Notes: a model not told the origin generated them from the sequence alone. DNA of 19,995 bases from Alloprevotella tannerae (GCA_015259125.1 JABZGR010000032.1:1-19995); one strand, 5' to 3'; positions 1 to 7,165 are shown, counted from the stretch's first letter. A program made the numbers and translations.

Positions 1-2
1 AA

Positions 3-1043
3 CATCAATACAATAATGGTCAGCCCCAGTATAACAACGGGCAACCGCAATATAACAATAGTCAACCTCAATACAACAACGGGCAGCCACAATATAGTAA
101 TGGTCAGCCTCAGTATAACAGTGTTCAGTCCTCATATAATAACGGGCAACCACCGATAGAGCCTAAAAAGAAGAACACTGCGCTTTGGATAGGTATTGCA
201 GCAGCATTTCTGATTTTAGCTATTGCTGTGGGAGGTTATATTATCGCGAACTCAGAAAATAAGCAAGTGGATGAAGTCACTGCATACACAGCACTCAGCG
301 AGAGTCATAGCAGTAAGGATTATCAGGCCTTTTTAGATCAGTTTCCCAATAGTAAATTTGCGGCAGATGTACGCGAACGCATGACTAAGTTGTTGGAGTT
401 AGAAGGCGCGTGGAATACTATTGTCAATTCAAGTAACCCAGATGATTTTGCAAATTTCAAGTCAAAATATAATGACGATTTCTATGCGAAATTGGCAGAT
501 AATAAGATTGACTCCTTAGATTTTTCTAAGGCACAAACTACGGGTACACCAGCAGCTTTTGCCAATTATTTGCTGAAGCACCCAGAGGGTCGTTACACAG
601 CTGAAGCACAAGCTGCACAAAACACTGCAGAAGCATTGGCCGTTACGCCTGATGAACGGAGTCAAGTTTCAGAAGTACTCAACCAGTTCTTTAGCGCTTT
701 TAGTGAGAACAACCAAAGTGAGATTGCTGCGAACATAACCCCTGTTATGACAGTATTCTTAGGTAAGAAAAATGCTACTAAAGCTGTCGTTATGTCCACT
801 ATTGCAGACATGTTTAATGAACATATAGAAGATTGTCGGTTCAATGTCGGTAGCGGAATAAACATAACCAAGAAAGCCTCAAATAATGGTACGATATACT
901 CCGTTGACTTCTCTGTAGATCAATATATTGAAAGAGATAATCCAGGTAAAACTTTTGGCTCCTACAAAGCACATGCAGAGATCAATTCAAATTTTGTCTT
1001 GAGTGCGCTCACAATGAAGCAAATCTCAGAGAAAAAACAGTAA
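3..1043 (+). CDS. Membrane-anchored protein with YNNGQPQ repeats, 5' end missing
   Basis: The frame is open from the left edge of the window, so the N-terminus is missing. GTG at 228 lies inside the membrane segment and is not a believable start. In order, the visible protein has seven 7-residue repeats close to YNNGQPQ (bases 9-155), a basic EPKKKN stretch, one transmembrane segment (about LWIGIAAAFLILAIAVGGYI, bases 183-242), and a region of about 260 residues that should lie outside the cytoplasm. The first part of that region is helical and TPR-like (DYQAFLDQFPNSKFAADVRE; FANYLLKHPEGRYTAEAQ). The last 120 residues (from VLNQFFSAFSENN) look like an NTF2-like fold, which is an inference from the pattern. 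The missing N-terminus could carry a zinc ribbon, as in similarly built proteins. Function is unknown. The TAA overlaps the next ATG by one base (TAATG), so translational coupling is likely. Confidence 0.75.
   Translation, partial: HQYNNGQPQYNNGQPQYNNSQPQYNNGQPQYSNGQPQYNSVQSSYNNGQPPIEPKKKNTALWIGIAAAFLILAIAVGGYIIANSENKQVDEVTAYTALSESHSSKDYQAFLDQFPNSKFAADVRERMTKLLELEGAWNTIVNSSNPDDFANFKSKYNDDFYAKLADNKIDSLDFSKAQTTGTPAAFANYLLKHPEGRYTAEAQAAQNTAEALAVTPDERSQVSEVLNQFFSAFSENNQSEIAANITPVMTVFLGKKNATKAVVMSTIADMFNEHIEDCRFNVGSGINITKKASNNGTIYSVDFSVDQYIERDNPGKTFGSYKAHAEINSNFVLSALTMKQISEKKQ
9..155 (+). repeat. Seven 21-bp in-frame tandem repeats
   Basis: Seven consecutive 21-base units start at 9, 30, 51, 72, 93, 114 and 135. 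Each encodes a variant of Y-N-N-G-Q-P-Q. Units 1, 2 and 4 are perfect at protein level, units 3 and 5 have one change, unit 6 (YNSVQSS) is the most diverged and unit 7 ends in P. Synonymous third positions differ between units, so the repeat seems conserved as protein rather than freshly duplicated DNA. Two further residues (HQ) precede the first unit, so the array probably continues to the left of the window. Confidence 0.9.
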
Positions 1044-1513
1044 TGATCATGAATAAAACTATTATTGATTCTTTTCAATCCTTTGCAGTGCTCAAAGGAC
1101 AAGAAATTGGCGTAAGCGATTGGTTGGAAGTTCCACAAGAGCGTATAGACCTGTTTGCTGATGCGACGTTAGATCATCAGTGGATACACGTTGATAAAGA
1201 AAGAGCAGCCAAAGAAAGTACTTTCGGACAAACGATTGCACACGGCTATCTGACACTTTCGCTTTTACCTCATCTATGGCAACAAATCATAGAAGTGAAC
1301 AACTTGAAGATGATGGTGAACTATGGGCTAGATAAAATGAAATTTGGGCAAGCAGTACTCTCGGGTAGACGAATTCGCTTACGGGCAAAGCTCCAAGACA
1401 TTGAAGATATCAGGGGAATTTGCAAAGCTCAAGTAGATTTTAAAATAGAAATAGAGAATGAACGAAAGCCAGCATTGAGCGGTGTTGCGACTTTCCTTTA
1501 TTATTTCAACTAA
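1043..1513 (+). CDS. MaoC/NodN-type hot-dog fold dehydratase
   Basis: A 156-residue single-domain protein of the MaoC-like (R-specific enoyl-CoA hydratase) family. The motif FADATLDHQWIHVD supplies the expected Asp (residue 44) and His (residue 49) of the hydratase pair, followed by the family-typical FGQTIAHGYLTLSLLP segment and a central-strand motif (DKMKFGQAVLSGRRIRLRAK). Known members hydrate trans-2-enoyl-CoA or act in fatty acid or polyketide routes; the physiological substrate here cannot be read from sequence. The start ATG overlaps the stop of the upstream gene. A second ATG at 1049 is an equally good start by sequence. No signal peptide is seen, so the product should be cytoplasmic. 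Confidence 0.85.
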   Translation: MIMNKTIIDSFQSFAVLKGQEIGVSDWLEVPQERIDLFADATLDHQWIHVDKERAAKESTFGQTIAHGYLTLSLLPHLWQQIIEVNNLKMMVNYGLDKMKFGQAVLSGRRIRLRAKLQDIEDIRGICKAQVDFKIEIENERKPALSGVATFLYYFN

Positions 1514-1534
1514 AAGTAAGCAACCACATCAACA

Positions 1535-2134
1535 TTGGAAGATTCCTTTTTGACTATAGAAAAAGTTGCTGAAGGACTTTATACGGAAAAGCGGAGCAAA
1601 TTTATTAGCTTCGCTATTCCTGTAAATACGATAGAAGATGTACAGTGCGAACTTAAGACTTATCAGAAAAAGTATTTTGATGCACGTCACGTCTGTTATG
1701 CTTATATTTTAGGTAATGATGGTGAAACAAGTCGCTCAAGTGATGATCGCGAACCATCCGGCACAGCAGGTCGTCCAATATTAGGACAATTGCGTAGCCA
1801 AAATTTGACTAACATCCTTTTAATTGTCGTCAGGTATTTTGGTGGCACAGAATTAGGGGCAGCCAATTTAGGACGTGCATATAAAACAGCAGCTGCAGAT
1901 GCTCTAACAAAGGCACAAATCAAAGAAATAGTCATTATGGACTCGCTTGTATTCGAATCGCCTTATACAGAAATAGATCGGGCGATGCGTATAGCACGTG
2001 ACTTGGGGGGTAAGATCGTATCACAGACATACGCAGATCAAAGCGTAAAATTAAAAGTAAACATACGATCAGGGAAAATAGCAGAGTTAAAGAAAAAGCT
2101 AAGTGCGATTTACACGATCAAATTCTTAAAATGA
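1535..2134 (+). CDS. IMPACT/YigZ family protein (UPF0029)
   Basis: A 199-residue protein with the family signature: DARHVCYAYILG, then RSSDDREPSGTAGRPIL, then RYFGGTELGAANLGRAYK. The C-terminal about 70 residues (from SLVFESPYTEIDRAMRIA) match the second, ferredoxin-like YigZ domain. Eukaryotic IMPACT is linked to translational control through GCN2; the bacterial role is unsettled. The chosen start is TTG 1535, because the frame is closed by stops at 1511 and 1517 and no ATG lies in between. The N-terminus it gives (MEDSFLTIEKVAEGLYTEKR) matches what is usual for the family. The end overlaps the next gene (ATGATAA), consistent with one polycistronic transcript. Confidence 0.88.
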   Translation: MEDSFLTIEKVAEGLYTEKRSKFISFAIPVNTIEDVQCELKTYQKKYFDARHVCYAYILGNDGETSRSSDDREPSGTAGRPILGQLRSQNLTNILLIVVRYFGGTELGAANLGRAYKTAAADALTKAQIKEIVIMDSLVFESPYTEIDRAMRIARDLGGKIVSQTYADQSVKLKVNIRSGKIAELKKKLSAIYTIKFLK

Positions 2135-2673
2135 TAAGAAAATTTGCACCTCAAGAAGATTTAGACCAGGCTACGATGCTCTACTTAACATCTTTCCCAG
2201 AAGACGAAAGGCGCGAGACAACGCTATGGCAAAAGATGGTTTGTAAGCTTCCTCATATGACAACCTACACAATATTATATAAGGAGTCGTTTGCCGGGTT
2301 CTTTACTTTCTGGGATTTTCATAATTTCGTTTATGGCGAGCACTTTGCTATAGATCCTCTATTGAGAAGAAAAAACATTGGTGGCCAAGCTCTAGAAGGC
2401 ATTATTAAGGTTTTAAACAAACCGCTTATTATTGAAGTGGAGCCAAAAGGAAGTAATCCTATGGCTAATAGAAGGATTGACTTTTATATACGCCATGGGC
2501 TCAAACTCTCTAATCGCCGTTACCTACAGCCGCCTTATCAAGAACATGGTAAAAGCATACCTCTGCAATTAATGGCTACAGACTCTGTTTTTTTAGAAGA
2601 GAATTATCATACTATTGTTAGAACCATTCACAAAGAAGTATATCAGAAATGTTTTACGTTTCCAAAAGGATAG
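2131..2673 (+). CDS. GNAT-family N-acetyltransferase
   Basis: A 180-residue single-domain protein. The segment FAIDPLLRRKNIGGQALEGI is the acetyl-CoA pyrophosphate-binding motif A (R/Q-x-x-G-x-G/A type), preceded by strand FAGFFTFWDFHNFVYGEH. FYIRHGLKLSNRRYLQPPY fits the motif B region of GNAT enzymes. The acceptor substrate is unknown; candidates range from ribosomal or other protein N-termini to small molecules. It starts in a 4-base ATGA overlap with the upstream IMPACT gene, and its last 25 bases overlap the start of queD, so it is translated inside the same compact operon. Nothing ties it directly to queuosine synthesis beyond position. Confidence 0.8.
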   Translation: MIRKFAPQEDLDQATMLYLTSFPEDERRETTLWQKMVCKLPHMTTYTILYKESFAGFFTFWDFHNFVYGEHFAIDPLLRRKNIGGQALEGIIKVLNKPLIIEVEPKGSNPMANRRIDFYIRHGLKLSNRRYLQPPYQEHGKSIPLQLMATDSVFLEENYHTIVRTIHKEVYQKCFTFPKG

Positions 2674-2996
2674 AAATCGCTTACGCACATCAACTGAAAT
2701 TAGACTACGAAAGTAAATGCACGCATCTGCACGGACATAATGCGGTTGTCACCGTTTATTGCAAGGCGAAAGAATTAGACCATAACGGAATGGTCGTCGA
2801 TTTTAAAAAGGTAAAAGATATCGTGCAAGGAAAATTAGATCACCGCTTTGCTAATGATGTCGTGAATTTCAATACAACTGCTGAAAACTTAGCAAAATGG
2901 ATCTGTGATCAAGTGCCTCATTGCTACAAAGTATCCTTTCAAGAGTCAGAAGGTAACATTGCTGTATATATGAAAGAAGACGATGCCGTGCTTTAA
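2649..2996 (+). CDS. queD: 6-carboxy-5,6,7,8-tetrahydropterin synthase QueD
   Basis: A 115-residue PTPS/QueD-family enzyme, which converts 7,8-dihydroneopterin triphosphate to 6-carboxytetrahydropterin, the second step of the preQ0/queuosine route. Seen in sequence: zinc-ligand histidines in EIAYAHQLK and in HLHGHN, with the catalytic Cys four residues before the HGH motif (CTHLHGH, the CxxLHGH-type spacing of QueD rather than mammalian PTPS); the LDHRFAND segment; and Glu in SFQESEGNIAVY. Slightly short for the family (about 118-120) but complete. It overlaps the GNAT gene by 25 bases and queE by 14 bases. Being next to queE makes queuosine the likely role rather than biopterin synthesis. 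queC and queF are not in this window. Confidence 0.9.
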   Translation: MFYVSKRIEIAYAHQLKLDYESKCTHLHGHNAVVTVYCKAKELDHNGMVVDFKKVKDIVQGKLDHRFANDVVNFNTTAENLAKWICDQVPHCYKVSFQESEGNIAVYMKEDDAVL

Positions 2997-3552
2997 GATA
3001 AATGAGATCTTCTACTCACTACAAGGAGAGGGTTTTTATAGTGGTATAGCTTCTATTTTTATACGCTTCTCCGGTTGTAACTTATCTTGTAGTTTTTGTG
3101 ATACTCGACATGAAACAGGAGAGCTTATGACACAAGAACAAATTTTGGATCAGGTGACTCGTTTTCCAGCTAAACATGTAGTATTAACTGGTGGGGAACC
3201 ATCATTATTCGTCACAAAAGAACTGATAGATGGCCTTCACGCAGCGGGGAAATATGTATGTATAGAAACAAATGGCTTACACGCACTACCTGAAGGAATT
3301 GATTGGGTAACTTTGTCGCCCAAAACGGCACAAACAATGCTTAAGACTTGTAATGAGCTAAAAGTAGTTTATACAGAAGAGACTTTTAATCCTCACGACG
3401 AAATTAAAGCATCTCATTACTTTATTCAACCATGTGACATGGGCGATTCTATCAAAAATAATCGTATTTTAGCATCTTGCATCTCCTATGTAAAGGATAA
3501 TCCTCGCTGGCGACTTTCGCTTCAAACACACAAAATGATCGGGATACAGTGA
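2983..3552 (+). CDS. queE: 7-carboxy-7-deazaguanine synthase QueE (radical SAM)
   Basis: A 189-residue radical SAM enzyme that turns 6-carboxytetrahydropterin, the QueD product, into 7-carboxy-7-deazaguanine. Seen: the N-terminal INEIFYSLQGEGFYSG motif typical of QueE, the cluster-binding CxxxCxxC as C32-NLS-C36-SF-C39, the SAM-binding GGEPS motif (VVLTGGEPSLF) and the ETNG motif. The C-terminus WRLSLQTHKMIGIQ is the standard end for the family, so the gene is intact. Compact length is normal for Bacteroidota QueE. The start overlaps queD by 14 bases. The stop TGA is part of a GTGA that could start the small ORF at 3549. The product is cytoplasmic and oxygen-sensitive by family. Confidence 0.93.
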   Translation: MPCFKINEIFYSLQGEGFYSGIASIFIRFSGCNLSCSFCDTRHETGELMTQEQILDQVTRFPAKHVVLTGGEPSLFVTKELIDGLHAAGKYVCIETNGLHALPEGIDWVTLSPKTAQTMLKTCNELKVVYTEETFNPHDEIKASHYFIQPCDMGDSIKNNRILASCISYVKDNPRWRLSLQTHKMIGIQ

Positions 3553-3716
3553 TTTCATCAGCAAACAAGGCTGAAAAGTTGGCGTATTACTTGGACAATC
3601 AAGGAGTTTATCGTAATTTTGCACCGCTTTATGAGCAAAATTATTTAATCATTAACAGACAAACGTATGATGAATCAGTACGAGACCGTCTTCATCCTAA
3701 CTCCCGTTTTATCTGA
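3549..3716 (+). CDS. Possible small ORF between queE and rpsF, unrecognised
   Basis: From GTG 3549, which overlaps the queE stop as GTGA, a frame of 55 codons runs to TGA 3714-3716, ending 50 bases inside rpsF in another frame. The predicted peptide begins VISSANKAEKLAYYLDNQG and continues with VYRNFAPLYEQNYLIINRQ, an ordinary protein-like composition without low complexity. In its favour: the start fits the overlapping-gene style of the whole upstream operon, and it fills a 114-base gap that would otherwise be the only one in the run. Against it: it is short, it has a GTG start, it overlaps an essential ribosomal gene, and a promoter-like element for rpsF lies inside it. I do not recognise a family. 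It could also be a decayed gene end. Confidence 0.35.
   Translation: MISSANKAEKLAYYLDNQGVYRNFAPLYEQNYLIINRQTYDESVRDRLHPNSRFI
3590..3621 (+). promoter_or_regulatory. Bacteroidota-type promoter for rpsF operon
   Basis: TAATTTTG at 3614-3621 matches the Bacteroidota -7 box TAnnTTTG, with CTTG 20 bases upstream at 3590-3593 near the -33 TTTG. Transcription would start around 3628, giving a leader of roughly 40 bases before rpsF. No primary data; called from motif and spacing only. Confidence 0.45.
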
Positions 3717-4011
3717 CCAGCAGATGAAGGAGACGGTCGAAAAGTTCAAAGGTGTTCTTACCGCTGAAGGCGCAGAGATCATCAATGAAGAAGAATGGGG
3801 CTTGAAGCATTTAGCTTATCCTATTCAGAAGAAATCAACCGGTTTCTATGTTTTAATTGAATTTAAAGCAGAGCCAACGGTTATCAAAAAACTAGAAATT
3901 GCTTATCGCCGTGATGAGCGTGTTATTCGTGATCTTACGACAAAATTGGATAAATACGCTATCCAATATGCAGAAAAGCGTCGTAACCGGAAAAATCAAA
4001 AGGAGGCTTAA
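3667..4011 (+). CDS. rpsF: Ribosomal protein bS6
   Basis: A 114-residue small-subunit protein that pairs with bS18 on the 30S platform. The opening MNQYETVFILTPVLSDQQMKE and the segment EWGLKHLAYPIQKKSTGFYVLIEF are diagnostic for bS6, as is the RRDERVIRDLTTKLDKYA end of the RRM-like fold. The C-terminal AEKRRNRKNQKEA is basic and lacks the long glutamate tail of the E. coli protein. ATG codons at 3667 and 3670 are adjacent and either may start. It heads rpsF-rpsR-rplI; unlike E. coli, no priB lies between rpsF and rpsR. bS6:bS18 autoregulation at the rpsF leader is known in several phyla, but I did not identify the leader structure here. Confidence 0.97.
   Translation: MMNQYETVFILTPVLSDQQMKETVEKFKGVLTAEGAEIINEEEWGLKHLAYPIQKKSTGFYVLIEFKAEPTVIKKLEIAYRRDERVIRDLTTKLDKYAIQYAEKRRNRKNQKEA
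3998..4006 (+). promoter_or_regulatory. Strong Shine-Dalgarno for rpsR
   Basis: AAAAGGAGG ends 7 bases before the rpsR ATG at 4014, inside the last codons of rpsF. Bacteroidota genes rarely have such canonical sites, and most others in this window lack one. Confidence 0.75.
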
Positions 4012-4013
4012 TT

Positions 4014-4280
4014 ATGGCACAGCAATCAGAAATTCGCTACTTGACCGCTCCAACTATTGATGTTAAGCGTAAAAAGTACTGCCGTTTCAAGAAAAGCGGC
4101 ATCAAATACATTGATTATAAAGATCCCGAGTTCTTGAAGAAGTTCTTGAACGAACAAGGCAAGATTTTACCGCGCCGCTTAACTGGTACTTCTTTGAAAT
4201 ATCAACGCCGCGTTGCACAAGCAGTGAAGCGTGCACGCCAATTGGCTCTTCTGCCTTTTGTAACAGATTTGATGAAATAA
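4014..4280 (+). CDS. rpsR: Ribosomal protein bS18
   Basis: An 88-residue basic protein of the 30S platform that binds bS6 and 16S rRNA. The core is typical: KYCRFKKSGIKYIDYKDPEF followed by LPRRLTGTSLKYQRRVAQAVKRARQLALLPF. The start ATG is fixed by the strong ribosome-binding site just upstream. Only 2 bases separate it from rpsF and 17 from rplI, so the three are co-transcribed. Length and composition are normal for the family, and the C-type zinc-binding N-terminus of some bS18 paralogues is absent apart from a single Cys. Confidence 0.97.
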   Translation: MAQQSEIRYLTAPTIDVKRKKYCRFKKSGIKYIDYKDPEFLKKFLNEQGKILPRRLTGTSLKYQRRVAQAVKRARQLALLPFVTDLMK

Positions 4281-4281
4281 T

Positions 4282-4287
4282 AGGAGG
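4282..4287 (+). promoter_or_regulatory. Strong Shine-Dalgarno for rplI
   Basis: AGGAGG, followed by AATTTAGATT, lies 10 bases before ATG 4298 and directly after the rpsR stop. With the rpsR site this makes two full Shine-Dalgarno sequences in one operon. Confidence 0.7.
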
Positions 4288-4297
4288 AATTTAGATT

Positions 4298-4843
4298 ATG
4301 AAGATTATTCTCAAAGAAAACGTCCATGGCCTTGGTTTTAAGGATGACGTTGTAAACATTCGTGACGGATACGGTCGCAATTTTCTTATTCCTACTGGTA
4401 AGGCTGTCATCGCAAGCAAATCTGCTCTTCGCTCTCTTGAAGAGGATTTAAAGCAACGTGCACACAAGCTTGAAAAGATTAAAGCTGAAGCGCAAGAGTT
4501 GGCAGATAAATTGAGTAAGATTAAGCCCATCACTATTGAAGTAAAAGTAAGTGGTAACGGTGTAATCTATGGTTCAGTTAACAACATTCATATTGCAGAT
4601 GCACTTAAAGAACAAGGCTTTGAAATTGAACGTAAAGCTATTGTCCTTAAAGATGTAAAGCAAGTTGGTGAGTATACGGCAATCGTAAGACTTCATAAAG
4701 ACGTTTCTGCTGAAATTCCATTTTCTGTTATTGCAGAAGGCGGTGTAGCTGCAGAGAAAGGAGAGAAGGCTTCGACTGAAGTAGAACCAGAAGCTGAAAA
4801 GGAAGCTGACAATACCGTAGAATCAGCTGACGTAGAAGCATAA
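4298..4843 (+). CDS. rplI: Ribosomal protein bL9 with acidic C-terminal tail
   Basis: 181 residues; the E. coli protein has 149. The N-terminal 23S rRNA-binding domain is canonical (MKIILKENVHGLGFKDDVVN then IRDGYGRNFLIPTGKAVIAS), followed by the long connecting helix (residues about 45-75) and the C-terminal globular domain (KVSGNGVIYGSVNNIHIADA through DVSAEIPFSVIAEG). After residue about 147 comes an extra tail of some 30 residues rich in Glu and Ala (EKASTEVEPEAEKEADNTVE), probably disordered. Such tails occur in some Bacteroidota bL9, so this is a lineage trait more likely than an error. Last gene of the operon, followed 32 bases later by a strong terminator. Confidence 0.96.
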   Translation: MKIILKENVHGLGFKDDVVNIRDGYGRNFLIPTGKAVIASKSALRSLEEDLKQRAHKLEKIKAEAQELADKLSKIKPITIEVKVSGNGVIYGSVNNIHIADALKEQGFEIERKAIVLKDVKQVGEYTAIVRLHKDVSAEIPFSVIAEGGVAAEKGEKASTEVEPEAEKEADNTVESADVEA

Positions 4844-4875
4844 CAATACGAATATTTCCCAATACGATACGGTCA

Positions 4876-4907
4876 GCCCTGCCTTTTGGCAGGGCATTTT
4901 TATATTT
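4876..4907 (+). terminator. Rho-independent terminator of rpsF-rpsR-rplI
   Basis: Perfect 8-bp GC-rich stem GCCCTGCC (4876-4883), TTTT loop, GGCAGGGC (4888-4895), then ATTTTTATATTT. It lies between rplI and truA and should separate the two transcription units. Confidence 0.92.
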
Positions 4908-4934
4908 CGGACAAAAGAGAAGCTTTTGAGTTAT

Positions 4935-5702
4935 ATGCGCTATTTTCTTTATATCTCTTATGATGGAGGTAATTACCACGGCTGGCAGCTCCAACCCAAC
5001 GCCTTAAGCGTGCAGGAAGTTCTGAACAAAGCTGTTTCTACCCTTTTTCAATCAACAATCAGTCTAGTTGGAGCTGGAAGAACTGATACGGGTGTAAATG
5101 CTACAAGAATGGTTGCACACTTTGATGCAAATAATCCCTTACCAGATAAGTTTACCTTTCGTCTAAATCGACTTTTGCCACCTGATATTGCAGTACAAGA
5201 TGTAATGCCGGTAAATCCTAACGCACACGCTCGCTTTGACGCATTATCTAGGACATACCATTATTATATCTACAAGATAAAAGACCCCTTCAAGCGTCAT
5301 TATGCAACCCGTTGCCTTGCAGATTTAGATTTTTCCGCGATGAACAAAGCGGCCGAACATCTTTTACAAGTAGACGATTTTACTAGTTTTAGCAAACTAC
5401 ATACTGATACTCGAACAAATATCTGTCACGTAACAAATGCCAAATGGGTACACGAAAAAGAAGACCTATGGCGTTTTGAAATTACAGCAGATAGATTCTT
5501 GCGAAATATGGTCCGTGCAATTGTTGGTACTCTTATAGAAGTTGGAAAAGGCCGTATGAGTTTAGAAGAATTCAGCCAAGTTATTCAACAAAAGGACAGA
5601 TGCGCTGCAGCTGAGTCAGTTCCAGGTGAAGCACTATTTTTAGTAGATATAAAGTATCCAGATAGAGTCTTTCTACATCCTAAAACCATCACGGAATTTT
5701 AA
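4935..5702 (+). CDS. truA: tRNA pseudouridine(38-40) synthase TruA
   Basis: 255 residues from ATG 4935. An upstream TTG at 4926 is in frame, but MRYFLYISYDGGNYHGWQLQ is the standard TruA start. TruA isomerises uridines 38, 39 and 40 in the anticodon arm of tRNAs. The catalytic Asp is residue 51 in VGAGRTDTGVNA. Other family segments seen: ARFDALSRTYHYYIY, DDFTSFSKLHTDT, RFLRNMVRAIVGTLIEVGKG and the C-terminal AAAESVPGEALFLVDIKYP. Length is normal (244-270). It is alone between the ribosomal terminator and a convergent lipoprotein gene whose stop lies only 11 bases away; no clear terminator separates the convergent pair. I found no good promoter box in the short upstream gap. Confidence 0.95.
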   Translation: MRYFLYISYDGGNYHGWQLQPNALSVQEVLNKAVSTLFQSTISLVGAGRTDTGVNATRMVAHFDANNPLPDKFTFRLNRLLPPDIAVQDVMPVNPNAHARFDALSRTYHYYIYKIKDPFKRHYATRCLADLDFSAMNKAAEHLLQVDDFTSFSKLHTDTRTNICHVTNAKWVHEKEDLWRFEITADRFLRNMVRAIVGTLIEVGKGRMSLEEFSQVIQQKDRCAAAESVPGEALFLVDIKYPDRVFLHPKTITEF

Positions 5703-5713
5703 ACTTTTTCTCT

Positions 5714-7165
5714 CTATTGTCGCTGATAACACCCAATATCAGCTCCTCGTCCGTGCAGCCGTGAACGTCCTAATCTGTCAACAGGTGCAAACAAGCGTGC
5801 CTGCTCTATATCAGCATTACCCACGGCTTGTGAGAGACTATCTAATTGAAAAGAAAAGATCAACTTTTTCAAATCAAATTTAGGTGAAAAGTTATCTTCT
5901 CTAGAAACCTTACCACCCTCGTTATTATCCCAAAAGCAATTGATGAAGTGACCTAAATCTTCTTGCTGGATAGGTTTCGGCATATCTATAAGGCAGCTTC
6001 GGAATGAGAAGTTAAATGGATCATTCTCATAACGCTTACTCTTACTCCCCACAATCTCATCCGAACCATAGCCCGTCAAAATACAATTGATAAAGTCCAA
6101 ACGCTCTAATGGTAAACGCACATCTCCTTCAGCATTTGCAAAAGAAAGAGCTACACCTCGTCCACCAGCAAACATATAGAAATTTCCGATTGTACAATGA
6201 ATGAAATCATAAGAACCACCTAAAAGCGTTAGACAATTTCCGCCAGAATTTGTCAACTGACTATTATTGATTTTCAAATTACAGACCTTAGCAAATAGTC
6301 CATCTCCTTTCGTATTATGAACAATGCTATTAGTGAGTTTTAGTTTAAGTTGCCCAACAGCCGAACTATCACAGCGAATACCAAAATTCCCACTATGGAT
6401 ATCCACAAAGTCCATCTCATTATTAAAGCTTTCATATGTAAAAACTACTCCCCCCCATTGTCCTGGTATATTATCGTACGCTTGTTGCGAAAACATATTT
6501 CCCAAACGATCACCTCGCATAATGATAGGGTTATTCAATGCTCCTTGTGCTAAGAGTTTTCCGTGCACAATCAATTGAGCACCACGATGGAAATAAAAGC
6601 GTACACCAGGACTTACACTCAACGTCGCATCTTTTGCTATCACCAAACTATCATATATTTGATATGGGCGTCTCGAAGAAAGAATCGTGTCTCTTGTTAT
6701 TACTTTCCCTTTTAATGTTGTTACACTCTGACCAAAAGCATTCAAGATAACAGCCCCCACAAAGCCCCCCTCAGTCTGAAAATATAGTTTATCTGAAGTT
6801 GCTTGTGGTTTATCTTTATCCAAGTCTTTGGTTTTAACGAAAAGAAAGACACGAATACTGTCTTTTGCCGCTATTTCCAAATCATTTGCCTCCCCTGCAG
6901 TTAGAGCTTCTCCATCAACATTCACTTTAAAATCCGAGGTAACCCCATTTTCTAACCAGACGCGCGCTATGCGAATAGCTTTATTCTGTTTATTATAAAC
7001 CTCGAAAGTATACGTATTTGAACCTTGTCCAGCTAGTACAGTATCCAAGGAAACAGTATCTGTAGAAAAGGTTAATTCAGCTGTAGGAGAAACGATATAA
7101 GCATCATCTTTCATACAAGCAGTTAGCGCCAACAAGATTATTAAGCACGGGAGGATCTTTTTCAT
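5714..7165 (-). CDS. Outer-surface lipoprotein with right-handed beta-helix
   Basis: 483 residues from ATG at 7165 (complement); an in-frame TTG nine bases upstream is less likely. The N-terminus MKKILPCLIILLALTAC is a lipoprotein signal with lipobox LTAC, making Cys17 the lipidated residue. Residues about 25-150 form an Ig-like or abnormal-spindle-like beta region (AELTFSTDTVSLDTVLAGQG, YTFEVYNKQNKAIRIARV). Residues about 165-400 carry repeated short beta rungs (VIAKDATLSVSPGVRFYFHR; GKLLAQGALNNPIIMRG; CNLKINNSQLTNSGGN; LDFINCILTG), the pattern of a parallel beta-helix as in pectate-lyase-like proteins. The C-terminus GADIGCYQ is typical of Bacteroidota beta-helix proteins. No catalytic motif is recognised, so enzymatic or adhesive function is open. 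It converges on truA; its upstream region is cut by the IS element at 7238. Confidence 0.85.
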   Translation of the reverse strand: MKKILPCLIILLALTACMKDDAYIVSPTAELTFSTDTVSLDTVLAGQGSNTYTFEVYNKQNKAIRIARVWLENGVTSDFKVNVDGEALTAGEANDLEIAAKDSIRVFLFVKTKDLDKDKPQATSDKLYFQTEGGFVGAVILNAFGQSVTTLKGKVITRDTILSSRRPYQIYDSLVIAKDATLSVSPGVRFYFHRGAQLIVHGKLLAQGALNNPIIMRGDRLGNMFSQQAYDNIPGQWGGVVFTYESFNNEMDFVDIHSGNFGIRCDSSAVGQLKLKLTNSIVHNTKGDGLFAKVCNLKINNSQLTNSGGNCLTLLGGSYDFIHCTIGNFYMFAGGRGVALSFANAEGDVRLPLERLDFINCILTGYGSDEIVGSKSKRYENDPFNFSFRSCLIDMPKPIQQEDLGHFINCFWDNNEGGKVSREDNFSPKFDLKKLIFSFQLDSLSQAVGNADIEQARLFAPVDRLGRSRLHGRGADIGCYQRQ

